Shown here piece after piece: positions 1 to 11,700 of a stretch of 64,000 nt of DNA. A model generated the notes under the pieces. That model was not told the DNA's origin and made no database searches. It worked only from the letters and a program-made list of their open reading frames with translations. The stretch lies in contig OENT01000897.1 in the NCBI GenBank assembly GCA_900239685.1, forward strand, positions 1-64,000. Reading direction: 5' to 3'. Made by a program: the position numbers and the translations under genes. This DNA comes from Rotaria macrura. Lineage: Eukaryota; Rotifera; Eurotatoria; Philodinida; Philodinidae. Position 1 is the stretch's first letter. Every line of letters starts with the position of its first letter.

Positions 1-113
1 AAGCTCCCTATAACCTAAACCTAACCTAACCTACGAGCTTTGCAACCTAAACCTAACCTAACCTATAGGTTAGGTTAGGTTAGGGTAGGTTAAGGTTAAC
101 CTGCAGGACTCTA
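1..113. mobile_element. Terminal fragment of a hAT-like DNA transposon with TTAGG-type subterminal repeats
   Basis: The segment is built from blocks of AACCTAACCT on the left and AGGTTAGGTT on the right, meeting head to head near base 66. It finishes with CTGCAGGACTCTA at 101-113. The reverse complement of that finish, TAGAGTCCTGCAG, differs by one base from the terminus of the complete hAT-like element at 57472-58733 (TAGAGTCCTGCGG). I therefore read it as the right end of a related element whose left part lies outside the window. The TTAGG word equals the arthropod telomere unit, but the head-to-head arrangement and the transposon tip argue against a telomere. Confidence 0.6.
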
Positions 114-1746
114 TTCGAAACTATCATACCATTCGGTAGACCTCGGTTAGTTCTATCAATTGAAGCACAAATTATTGTTAAAATTGGAACTGACATTACG
201 CCATTAGTCATAAGAAAATTCAATTAAGTGTTGTTCGGTGATCACAGTACTTCTGCTTGATGAATTTGTTGCTTTCGAATGTGTGTAGATTGTTTATTAA
301 TTGGTTACAGAAGAATGATGTTGGAGATTGATGGTTTTATCTTCATCGAATGTAGGATCGATGAAGTGAGATCGAAATTTTGACGACTTCTGATGCCATA
401 TGGCATGAAAACATTTACAAGTACCCGGAGAATTTTTAATTGACAGTCTAGAAGCCACATCAGCCACCAATCGAAACCATCAGAATTTCCCGAGCACCAC
501 TGCCCGTCATGGTTTAGTTCTTTTATTTGATCTCCAAGATACGATGCATCCGTAATTATTTCCTTAAAAGAAATGCCAATTTACCCTCCGACCCCCCTTT
601 GTATCTTTGAATGTCTGTGGATGAAGCACCCAAAACGGCCTTCACATATCTTTTTATTCCAAAAATCATAATCAAAATAAGACTGCTAATCGAGTATCAA
701 AAGGCCATATACCAAACTTACTCCTTACGATCGACATAATCCCAACGTCCTATACAGTCTGCCAAGAAGCTTGCTGTTATTATTTTCACAAAGAGAAATG
801 AGCGAGGTAATGACATATTTGCTGAAAAACGATTATAATTTCGCAACCTCAAGAGAAGGATCACATTCAATTAGATTTCGATTCGTGTGAAAAGCAATTT
901 ACGATTGAAGCAACTACGAGTGTTCTTCTAACATTGAACTTAAGATTTTTTAACATCGATTTGCAGATAAATAATTCTCCATTTTATTCATTTATTTTTT
1001 CCTATTGTAACCAGATCATGGGATTCTAATCAATTTTTGATTGATTTAAAACAAACTAAGACTATCTGATTGTCATCGATTAAAAAAAACTGTGATGCCT
1101 AAAATATAAAAATATTTACTAATGTTATTTATTCAATAACAAGACATCCAGCAAGCATCGGAAGTTTTATATTCATCACGGTAACCAACAGCTAATACAT
1201 CTTATCATTAACCGACAAAGCAAAGGATAATGTAGCACAGGTTAGTTACGTCGTTGCATGACGCTTTTCATAACGTTCTAAATTTCAAACCAAGTATGCA
1301 ACTATTCACATACCAGGGAAATGAGTGCACCGTCAAGTATTCAAAAACATTTTAATTTTATACAAACTTAAAATAATACTCCGACGAATAGAATCACACT
1401 GAAAAATAATTCTCCATCATTGACGCAAATAACACAGTGGTATCATCCGATCGAAGATCATGCATGACTCTTACCTGATCAGGTTTAGAGTTCTTAATAA
1501 TAGCAAAATACCATTATTTATAAGAAATCATATATCCCTCAATGGAACTAGAAAAGATCTATCGAATAAGTTGTTTCATTCTCGGCACAAACGGTAGAAT
1601 GAATAAATAAATACAATACTTGGTACCAAGATAATACCTGCTAGGTATTTCCCATACTGCACCTAATCACTACCTATTTTAACAACAATTTGTGCTTCAA
1701 TTGATAGAACTAGCCGAGGTCTACCGAATGATATGATAGTTTCGAA
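114..1746. mobile_element. 1.6-kb non-autonomous element with about 74-bp inverted-repeat ends
   Basis: The left arm at 114-187 (TTCGAAACTATCATAC...) and the right arm at about 1673-1746 are reverse complements with only a handful of mismatches over some 74 bp. The interior has no ORF above 60 codons on either strand, so it would be non-autonomous. The left tip lies directly against the hAT end at 113, so the hAT copy may have inserted at this tip. No target duplication could be established. The superfamily is unknown. Confidence 0.75.
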
Positions 1747-4249
1747 AGTCACATGCTTGATGAAGTCAAGTTTGACTCATTGTTGTCCCTGGTAAACAGG
1801 TAAGATTTCACCGAAGTTCTAATGGAAACATTTTCTTGAATGAATGTGAATCACGCATTAATCGATAGAGCACGTTACACTAAGTCGAATAGAATAGGTT
1901 TCGTATATGTCCCAATTCGTTGAGCGAATCGGTATATGAAATATCAAATGGATGCGTTATTTTACCGGTTCTACAAGTCTCAAGGTAACATGGACTTCGT
2001 AAGTGACGATAATGTGTATATCATGATATGGAGCTCGTCAAGTTGCATCGATTGAATGCAAGGTTCGAAAGTGGTATGGATGGTAGATCGAACAATTTGA
2101 GGGAATATTTGTTTTTTATTACGTGTGGTAGAATGCAATATTGTTGCTTATGTTTGGTCCGTTTTGGTGTTATCCAAAAACCTAAATACAACATTGGATA
2201 GAGCTTATTGAGGTCTATCTGTCACAATGTAGATCGTAACGGGCACACTTGATTGAGCGAATCTTTCTGAGAAAAATTCGAGTCGGTCTTTAACTTCCCT
2301 TACGTATCTAGTCATCATGTTTCAATGATATTCAGTAATTCGTCAATGGTCAGTATTGTTTTTATAAGAATATGCACTACGTAGAACGATAGGGTTGAAT
2401 GAATCTTTGACAAAATTCGATCAGTATAAGATGTGCATGAAAGAATTACAGTTAGATTTGAAGTTTAATTGAATGAAGATTTTTTGTATTGTAGCTTGTC
2501 AATATATAAATCGATTCAAAATTCTATACATATTACGATGGACACGAGAATTCATCAATTGTTTTCTTTCAAATTTTTACTATGAATATTAGAAAGGGTC
2601 ATGTATCAATAATCTGTATGAGTATGTTGGATTCGATCCAATACATAAATCAAACACGGGAATTTTGATCGGATGAAATCTGAATAAGAGCGTTTGTTAT
2701 TTCTTTTTATTCATTTCGGCTAAAGTTTTGAGAATGCTTAGGCATCTAAATCCGATTGGGTACAAGAAAGAATCGTACCAAATATCTTATTTGATAAATC
2801 GACGGAAGGCCATAAGATATGTGTGTAATGTGACAAGCAATATAAGTAAAGTTTATCAAATATTAAGTGCTCGGAATTTTTTCTTTTAGATCAATATCAA
2901 CTATGTTATGAATTCATCATTTGGTGAATGTATCGTCGTAATTTGTGTCAATTTTAGTACTGCTCAGTTATCAGAAATAATCATCGGAAAGTTTTCGATT
3001 GATAAATTTTGCATAAGTTTTTCTTGGTGATTGTATCATCAAGTATGTTATAGAAAATTTACCCTGTCGATGATACAACATATTTCAAACAAATCAGTAT
3101 GTTTTCTAGTATTTAGTAACTTAGTTGTATTGAGAGAATATTTGAATAAAAGGTACTGGTCATTTCAACATAAAAAATACGAACATGTGGAGTAGAAAAA
3201 TCATCAGATCGAATATGTTTCATCGTCTGATTCAGATCCGATTTAGTAAAAATATGTCCATATGGATTCAGATTGGATCGGAGCTAGAGAAAGTCTTTTA
3301 TTAATGAATGCAACTATGCGGCATGATGTGATCTTCATTAAAGACAAAAACTACGTCGGCCCTCGTTGTACATCGATCTATAGAACTATTGTACATGTGT
3401 TGAGTCTCTTTAACGATATATATGTATTAATGCTAGAGAAATATTTCTCATCCGTCAGACTGCGTCAAACTGTTTCGAATAGTTTACGCTTGACATAAAG
3501 ATCTCATAAACTGTATTGATCAGCATGCTACATTCATCTTCATATAGAGTACATCGAATAGTTTAGGATATAAAATCATTTTTTTCATGTGTTTTACAAT
3601 CTGCAGATCGCTTTTAGACGAGCTGTATAGGATACACAACATATTGTCTTCGATACTCTCGTTTGGACGAGTCGTTCTGAAAAGAGCTCGAATAAGTTGC
3701 TTATTTTTCTTACATTTATAATAAACATTCTATGACATTTATCGTAGATTGGAATGAATTCATAATTTGTCGATTATTAACCTTTTAAAACATTCAATAT
3801 CGAACAATATGTTTTCTATGGATGTTGAAACTAATGGATTTAGCTTAGAGGAAAAATAAAGAAAACTAAATACCAAGAAGTTAGCTACGTCGTTAAAAGG
3901 CTATATTTGCTTCGATCAGTATAGATACAATCTTATTTAGAGAAATAGAGAGAAACATGTTTTTGTTTTATTACAGAAAAGAGAATAAAAATTCAATGAT
4001 TCTAACTAATATCACAAATCAAGGTTTTTTTTAGCAAATTGTTTTGAATTTAATACTGATAATAATAATTCATTATTCTTATCACACATTTCTAAGACAA
4101 AAAAGCAAAAATACACAGATACAAATAGAAAAAAAAATGATATAATAATCCATTAAATAATATATAAGTATATTTTGAATATAAATGGAACAAGAGAGGA
4201 AAAATTTATCACCGGTGTTCAATTGACGAAAGAGAAAAGGATGACATTC
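1747..4249. other. Intergenic, no supported gene
   Basis: This is A+T-rich sequence without splice-consistent coding segments. One 78-codon ATG-initiated ORF (3262-3498, plus) has no recognisable domain and no neighbouring exon, and I do not count it as a gene. No strong inverted or tandem repeat was seen. Confidence 0.6.
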
Positions 4250-7025
4250 TTAATTTAATGTTGGTATTTCAATACGAATGAAATTATCTTTGAGAAATAT
4301 GACACGCAAATGATTATAATCATATGTATGATTTCGTGGTAAACGACAAAAACGTGATGTTGAACGTATTACAATTTTATTTTGTTGTTGTTGTTGTTCG
4401 TATTGTGATAATAAACTTCTCTCTTGTTGTTCAATAAAAATTTTTAATAGATTCAATGTTGGATCGGACTGTATACGAATAGAATCCATTAATGTTTCGA
4501 ACGGTAAACGAAGATGATATATTAGAAGAGGTGGAATATCATTAGTAAATGTATATTGTCCATCCCATATATTTGGTGTCGAGGTTGTATTTAATGTATT
4601 AAAACGATTGATTATATCACTTACACTTTTTGTATCTGTATATTGTTGTGATGATAAGATTGGTTCACTAATGTGAATCATAGTTCGATTATTATTCAAC
4701 GCTTCAATTCTGTTTATAGGATTATTATTTTTATTATTATAATTATCAACATTAATATTAACATTATTATTATTATACATTGTTCGTTGATTGTTAGATA
4801 TGAGTGACGGTGATATCTTCTCGTGTTCCGGATCTATTGAAATAAAAAATTCGAAATAAATTTATTGTTTTATGATGGTAGATAAGAAAAAGCAAAGGTG
4901 ACTGACACACCATGCTAGAATACTAAAAGAAATGCATTAGACACAACACGAACCGTGATAAACATGAAACAGAAATATATTTTAGGGCGATATTGCCCTA
5001 CTGAACCAATCCACAACTGCTTTGAGCTGACTTAGAAGTGCTAAAAGAAATACTTGAGAGTTAATATTCACTCACACACGCAAACACACGAGAAATTAGA
5101 AATAATACGTTAGTTTTTTTTAAATTAATTTATTAACTACCTTGTTGTTCGTTCATCTCGTCGACGATTTCGACATGTAATTTATTAGAAAATGGATTAG
5201 ATATAGAAAAACACGCACGTAAAAAAGTTGAAATCGATTCAAGGAAGAAATTTGATCCCGAGATTTTGAGACTATCATCGATTAAATTAAATTTCTTCAA
5301 TGAATAATCATAGTTAATCAAATGAAAGAATATCCTCTGTTATTAAGTTTTTCTCTTCGTTCTCTTCTAGCTAGTTTTTTTTTAGTTTTGAGTTTATAAT
5401 AAAAGTTGTTTTGGGGTTCTATTTTTTTTCTTCCGAATACTTAGTTAAAAAGCATGTTAATTAGTTGATCTCATTTTATGAACCTACCTCCATCATTTCT
5501 TGCCGATGATAAATTAGAATTGGTCGATGGTACAGAAACTGGTGGTAGTGGTGGCGGTGCGGGTAGTGTGGTAGTTGGTAGAACAACTGGAGATGAAGAT
5601 GATTTTGTTTCTTGTTGTTCGATTTTTCTCTTTCTTTTTATTTCTTCCCATGCCCATGGTTGATATTTACCTTCGACAATTAATTGTCCATCTTCAGTAA
5701 GATAAGCAACAATCGTTTCATCATCAACAACATCAGGCACTAACAATTCAGTTTTAAATTCATGTTTACGATAATTTCCACGTTTATCTGTTGGTTCTAT
5801 TGTATGGCAATGTATTAAAATTTTCGGTCCTTCTAATTGAACACTTATATCTGATGTATCGTATGTTTTACCAATAGGTACACGCATCTCATATAGATTT
5901 ATATCACTATCATCAGATAATGAATCATTATTTGACGATGAACGAATTAAAGTATTATTTGATTGTTTCTGTAAATCAGCGATGACATCACTTAACAATG
6001 CTGCTGATAGCTTAAGCGGTGTAGGTTGATTAGAAATATTTGACTAAAATAAAAGTAGAACAAATGCAAATCTTGTTTCTTCTTGTAAGAAACGCACCTG
6101 TTCGATTGGAATAGATTTAGTAGGTGAACGTAATTCATCTAATGATTCACATGATGAACTTATCGAGGGTTCTCGTCGTCTTTGTACAACAGGTCGAACA
6201 ACGATTCGACGTGATGATTCTCGTCTGACAGGATGTTGTCGACGTAATTTACAAGAATTTCGTGCATCATTTTGATCATTGAATGATGAAGGGATAGCGT
6301 GCATAACGCTATTTCCCAAAGATGACGGAATGCTCGTAGCCATTAGAGGTTGCTGTCAAAAAAAAAACAACAAACGTGCAATTTTTTTTTCTTTTTCTTT
6401 CCGTGCGTGTGTGCTTTGAAACGTCAACTTCCCTTGAGTCGTAATCAATGTTTGAGAAGGAAAAAAGAAAAAGAAATTACTTTTCTTTCTTTCACACTTA
6501 ATGTGTATCATTTATAAATAAATATATATATATACATGAATGTGTAGTTCTATCATTTTCATGTTTATTGGCATAATTTACCTGTAAATTGGTTCGATAT
6601 TTTGCATTATAATTTTGATTTAAATTATCATTCAGTGTCGATCGTTGATTATACATTGGCTTTACGAGGCTTGGTGAAGGTGCTGCAAATACCGGAGGTG
6701 TATATTTAAGTTGATCGTTTGAGTGTGATCGTCCGTAGTTTAGAACGGCTGAGGATGGGGCATGTGGACGAGTTGAATATCCATGACCATGTACTTCAAG
6801 TGACGGTAGAACAGTGAGCTGAGGACTTGGTGATGACATTAGATCAAGTGAGCGACTAGTTAAACGATTAAGATTAGATGATGTTACACGTGCTTGATTT
6901 TGTAGTTGGGCTAAAGTCTGTTGCTGTTGCTCGATACGACGATATTGACGATCCAATGCAAATAATTCTTCTACCGACAAACCCAATGGCCGTTGAGTAG
7001 ATGGTTGCGAAGAGGTGACCAACAT
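4250..7025 (-). CDS. Hsp20/alpha-crystallin-domain (HSP20-like chaperone fold) protein, 5 exons, about 657 aa
   Basis: Exons on the minus strand are 7025-6582, 6352-6098, 6043-5484, 5271-5141 and 4833-4250. Phases agree and the total is 1974 bp. The exon 3/4 junction (donor GTTCAT, acceptor GATAG) is the least certain, because the better-looking donor at 5488 gives no in-frame partner. Exon 1 encodes a Gln-rich segment (YRRIEQQQQTLAQLQNQ) followed by a Ser/Pro-rich region. Exon 2 is Arg/Ser-rich. Exon 3 carries the recognisable domain: VQLEGPKILIHCHTIE, a charged loop, then HEFKTELLVPDVVDDETI and LTEDGQLIVEGKY. That is the beta-sandwich pattern of alpha-crystallin domains ending in the typical G-x-L-x-V strand. 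A Pro-rich tail follows. The last exon is Asn-rich with a Gln run. It is far longer than an ordinary small heat-shock protein. The CS/p23 fold is a possible alternative, and no orthologue is recognised. A splice acceptor just upstream of the ATG suggests a spliced 5' leader. Confidence 0.75.
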
Positions 7026-8274
7026 GTTGCTTTGTCTAAAGTAAAATTCACTCTTCGTCTATTCGAATACTATAGAGAATAAAACGAAACGCAATGAGAG
7101 GAAAGAAAAAGAGAACAACTTTCATTTTCTTTGTCTCTCTTTTATTAAACAAACGAATAAAACTCAACTAACGAAAAAGGATAGAAAAGAAGAGAGAGAG
7201 AGAGAGAGAGAGAGAGGGAGTGAGGGAGAAAAACAGAACAAAAGATGAGGTCGAGACAAGAAAAAGAAGAGAAAAAGTCCTAAGAATCGTCATCTATCCA
7301 ACTCGAAGAGCATGCTTGACTCTATTCGCCATTTCTGTATTCTGTTACTATTTCTTACGCCTTCTAATTACTTCTTAAAAGACGAGAAAGACACTCTTGT
7401 GAATTTATACAATACCACCATCGTAGACTTCTGTATGTCTTGCATATAGAGAACAGTTGTGCATGTATGCATATACATATAAGATGTTGAATTCTTGCAT
7501 ATGCGTATGCCTTGATACTCCTAACATAAACACAAATATGGCGACAATGTGATATTGACAAGACATAGCTGCACGAGCGAGCGTCCAATAATCGAAAGAT
7601 AGAGAAGAAGAAGACGACGAGAAAGAGAACCATAGCAATGACAATGATTAACTAGTTGTGTAAAGAGTTGCATATATCAGCAAAAGAAAAAGCTTATTTT
7701 GCGCTTCGTGGAAATGTCATTTACATAAGTGATAATAGAACAAAAGGAGAAACTCATTCATATCTACCTTTGTTTCGTTATATCTTAAAAGATTACTGAT
7801 ATTTGTAGTCCATGAAGTGTTAAGCATGCGTATATTTACTTGTTTTCAACATAATAAAAAGAAGAAAAAGCAACTTATCATATCATGTATTTGCTTCTTT
7901 TTTTTATTGTGTCTAAAGTCGCTCGTGATTTCGATATGTATAATTAACTCTATGTGAATTTCACATTCACTATCGACTGGATAACATAAATAAGAGGAAA
8001 AGAAGTTTTTTTTTTCTTCTTCTTCTCTTTGACATTGCCATGGTTGATCAAATGATGTCTTAAACTTAACTCAATTAGCTCAGTAGGTGGATGTGAACAA
8101 CATAAATCCGAAATGAGATGAAAAAGAATATACATATATATATATATATATATATCGGCATATCGATCACATGCTGAGTACATGTTTCTATTTCTACCCA
8201 TGTCCAACGTAAAGATTTATGTATAAATAGAGAAAAAATCATGTCAATAATTCATTAGAAAGCATAATAACATT
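7026..8274. other. Intergenic between divergent genes, with GA and TA microsatellites
   Basis: The interval separates the minus-strand Hsp20-domain gene from the plus-strand small ORF. It contains a (GA)n run near 7191-7218 and a (TA)n run near 8131-8156. Overlapping 60-90 codon ORFs on the minus strand run through low-complexity sequence and are not supported as genes. Confidence 0.55.
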
Positions 8275-8604
8275 ATGGCGTTTGCACCATGTTTATGTAG
8301 TACACCAAAATTTGTTCCTGTTATTAATCAACCATCGCATTTTATCTTAGTAGCTCCAATGATACTGAAAAATGAAAAACAACGACAATCGACTAAATCA
8401 AAAACTCAATCATATTGCCGTCCATTAAAAAAATGTCCTCGTTATCATTCAACGAGATCCAATGCAAGTATAGCTATCAATCGACGACAACATTTTGATA
8501 ATGATATTACAATTCATAATAATCAACAACATATTTTTTTCTGTTTACCCTTTAATTTTTTTCATATATCTAAACGAAGACGACATGGTCCATGTCATGT
8601 ATAA
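8275..8604 (+). CDS. Hypothetical 109-aa basic protein, single exon
   Basis: The ORF starts at an ATG (MAFAPCLCSTPKFVPVINQP) and ends at a TAA. Codon choice favours A/T at third positions and CGA/CGT for Arg, as in the neighbouring genes. The protein is basic and rich in Arg, Lys, His and Cys, without a clear signal peptide or membrane span. It lies 135 bp from the stop codon of the convergent RANBP3 gene. No family is recognised. It could instead be one exon of a longer gene or untranslated sequence. Confidence 0.45.
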   Translation: MAFAPCLCSTPKFVPVINQPSHFILVAPMILKNEKQRQSTKSKTQSYCRPLKKCPRYHSTRSNASIAINRRQHFDNDITIHNNQQHIFFCLPFNFFHISKRRRHGPCHV

Positions 8605-8739
8605 AAAAAACCAAAACAAAAAAAAACGAAAGAAATCTACATGTATATAATCTAGTGTTTTTTTTTCAGCATAATAATAATAAACGAAAGAAAAATAACA
8701 ACAAATAAGAATTCCTGACTTATGTTTTTTTCCTGTCTT

Positions 8740-11700
8740 TTAACTAGTAGAAGTTTCTTGTTCATTTGCTTTGGTACTTTCTTCAACAGAATCATCTTCA
8801 CTGGTGGATCGATTGGTATCTGTTTTAACTTCTTGGTTTCCTTCAACCAATCTAAAGATAAACAAATAGAAGGCTAAGTATCATAAAAAGATTGAGTGAC
8901 GTCGACGAATATTATTCGTCGTCTACATTTTGTAAAAAACGTATACACATGCATTTCTCTTTCGGAAAAAGCAAACACGTTTATTTCAAGTACATCAGCA
9001 CAAAGTTCATGATAATATAAACATGAATTATTAGTTAAACAACGTCAAATTGTCAGAAAGACACCGCCTTCATATTCGATGAAAAATTGCACATCGTGAA
9101 CCATTTTTCTTTTTGCATGATCATTATTAACAATGGAGAGAAGAGAATAAAAGAAAGAAAACAATTCTCTCGAAAAAAAGTACTATATGGTCTATTCTAT
9201 TAATATTATTTTCGACAGTCTAACTAAAAGAATTCAATATATTTAATTCCATCTTCTGCTTAACGATGCACATTATCATTCGTGCGTTGTTTTTATTTTT
9301 GTGATTCATTTTTTCATACGTAATTCAAAATGTTTCGCATTATGAAGATCGAATCTTTTTCGTTTTCTTAAAGTATCACTTGTTAATCCAGCATTCCGCT
9401 TTAGTCATTTATTTTTATGCAAATAAATATTTTCGTTGCTGCATTTCATCTTTCGAATGAATTTGTGTATAAATATTTATCTTATGAAAATATTGAATGT
9501 ATCATGTCGAATTATTTCACGTTTTGATAATAGACAAATATTGATGAAAAAAAATGTTCTTTCTTATTCGAATAATTGAATTAGATCTTATATTTCAAAG
9601 AAGAAGTACGTTCATCTGATAGTACTTAATAAAACGGAGGACAAATCGGAATGCATTGACAGAGAGTGCTATTATGATAAGTATTATTTATTACTTATGA
9701 GATTATCGATAAGTACTCACTGGTCGCATAATAAAGATTTTACTCAAGGAAAATCATCGACAAAGAGATTTATCTTATGAACTTATAAAATTCTATGGGT
9801 TTGAAATCTGAAGAATAGTTTTAAATTTTTTGAATCTAAGAAAGATAGAATATATCTTAGTCATCTAGGATAACCTAAAGTCGTAGAAGAATTTTTATGG
9901 TTTGCTTACATAAAGATGTATTTATTTTAGAGAAATCTAAATGATTAGATTCGATGCATACTAATAAACAGAAGAACTGCATTTCGATGAAAGAATTGTA
10001 TCCATCGATAGTTCTATTCATTGGTAAGAAACTCTAAAAGTTTCACTTGAACATGTAGTTTCGTTCACAACCTATTGAATTTCTAATAATTACATCATAT
10101 GTCACGAAAAAATATGTGTAAACGACATGTCATTTTGTAATCCAATATCGTGTGAAGAAACCGACCATTTTGATGTAAAATTGTAAAGAATTTATAAATA
10201 TAAATGAATCTATTTGTAACGAGAATTTTTTTCAGACTGAAACACTGTTATGTGTTTTAATTTTGAAGTAAAATTGCAATGGCATGAGAGTATACATATA
10301 TCATTTTCAGAATTTTGTCAAAACTAATTGAGAATAGGATTTCAATGAAAGACATTGTAATTTCAAACATTCATCATCTGAACTTCGAGTGTGAAAATCA
10401 TAGCGATACTCAAGCAATTCTATGGGTTTGATTCTGTACTCATGACCTTCATTGTAAAACTTCCCATAGCTTATAAGAATATTTTATTTTTCTTGAAAGT
10501 AATCTATGCTAAAAATTTATATGTACTTGGATTTTTTTGAAGTATCATTTATAATATCCGAAGTATCTGAATCACTTTTCGAGTGAGATCGTTTGCGTTG
10601 ACCAGTTTCTGAATGACATCTAGATGATGAATCATCGAGTACACCTACGTCAGATGAAATACTTGTATTACTACTATGTGTCTATAATTAACATACAAAA
10701 AAAAAATCTATTGTATTCAATGGCAAGGATTAAACGTACTGATGTATTGACATTTGATGTTGATATTTGTTGTCGTTCAATAATGTGAATACGTGATTGC
10801 AATTCTTTGCATAGATTATTACAATCATTTGCTGAGGCCTTGAATGATATATCAACAATAACGATAATTGCCGATTTCTTCTTTATCTTACACGAAAGAA
10901 AAACTTACTTTAATGATGAATACTCGTAATTGTGATTCATCTTGAGCACCGAATCGTACAGAACGATCCGTGGCTCGTTCAACAGTCATTTTTGGAAAAA
11001 TAGGTGAATTAAGAATCACACGAAATGATTTATCAAGTCGCATAACTGAAAATAAAAATACGAAAAATCATGTTTGATAAAAGCTTATGAACATAAAAGG
11101 TTTTATATGGTTAGACTGTTTTTTTTCTGGTTTGGATTCATTCATCCATGAAAAATTTCATGCTTTTCAATACTGATTTCGACTACTTATTGGCATTGTC
11201 TATAAGAGCATTGATTTAATACTACAAAGTATTTTAAGTTCAAGATATTGAAGAAAAAATATGATAACTCCATATTTTATCAACCGATTAGGTTTCTCTG
11301 AAAATAAACATACATGATAATAATAAATATAGTCGACTATTTATTTATTTATTGATGGATTATGTCCTCACCCGAAACGTTCGGATTACAAATTAGGCAT
11401 GAAATCGCTGTCAATCTATCCTGCCGATTTATTGCAGATGTATCTGTATATCTAATAAGTGAATATGATGATTCGACTCAGACACATGTATACTACAACT
11501 ATAAATTCAACAACAAGCCAAATCTAGAATTTGTTTTTCAGAATCTTTGTAAAAGAATTGTAACCTTGATCAGTGACAGCAAACCAGAACAGATGTTGCT
11601 TTTGCCCGCATTCGCGTTTGATCTACTTATGTCTCATGGTTGAGATGTGGAAATTTTCATATTCATTAAATTAACAATGTTTCGAGGTAACTATCTCTAA

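Noticed and set aside
1..113. True telomere or interstitial telomere of TTAGG type
   Set aside because: The words are arranged head to head, are interrupted, and end in a hAT-like tip shared with 57472-58733.
5478..5663. Plus-strand Gly-rich ORF
   Set aside because: It is the antisense shadow of the Pro/Ser-rich part of the Hsp20-domain exon.
7364..7644. Overlapping 79- and 89-codon minus-strand ORFs
   Set aside because: They lie in TA/GA-rich sequence, overlap in two frames, and show no domain or splice context.
8652..8846. 64-codon Lys-rich minus-strand ORF
   Set aside because: The correct frame here is the last RANBP3 exon (LVEGNQEVKTDTN...), which fits the splice phase; the ORF is a frame shadow.
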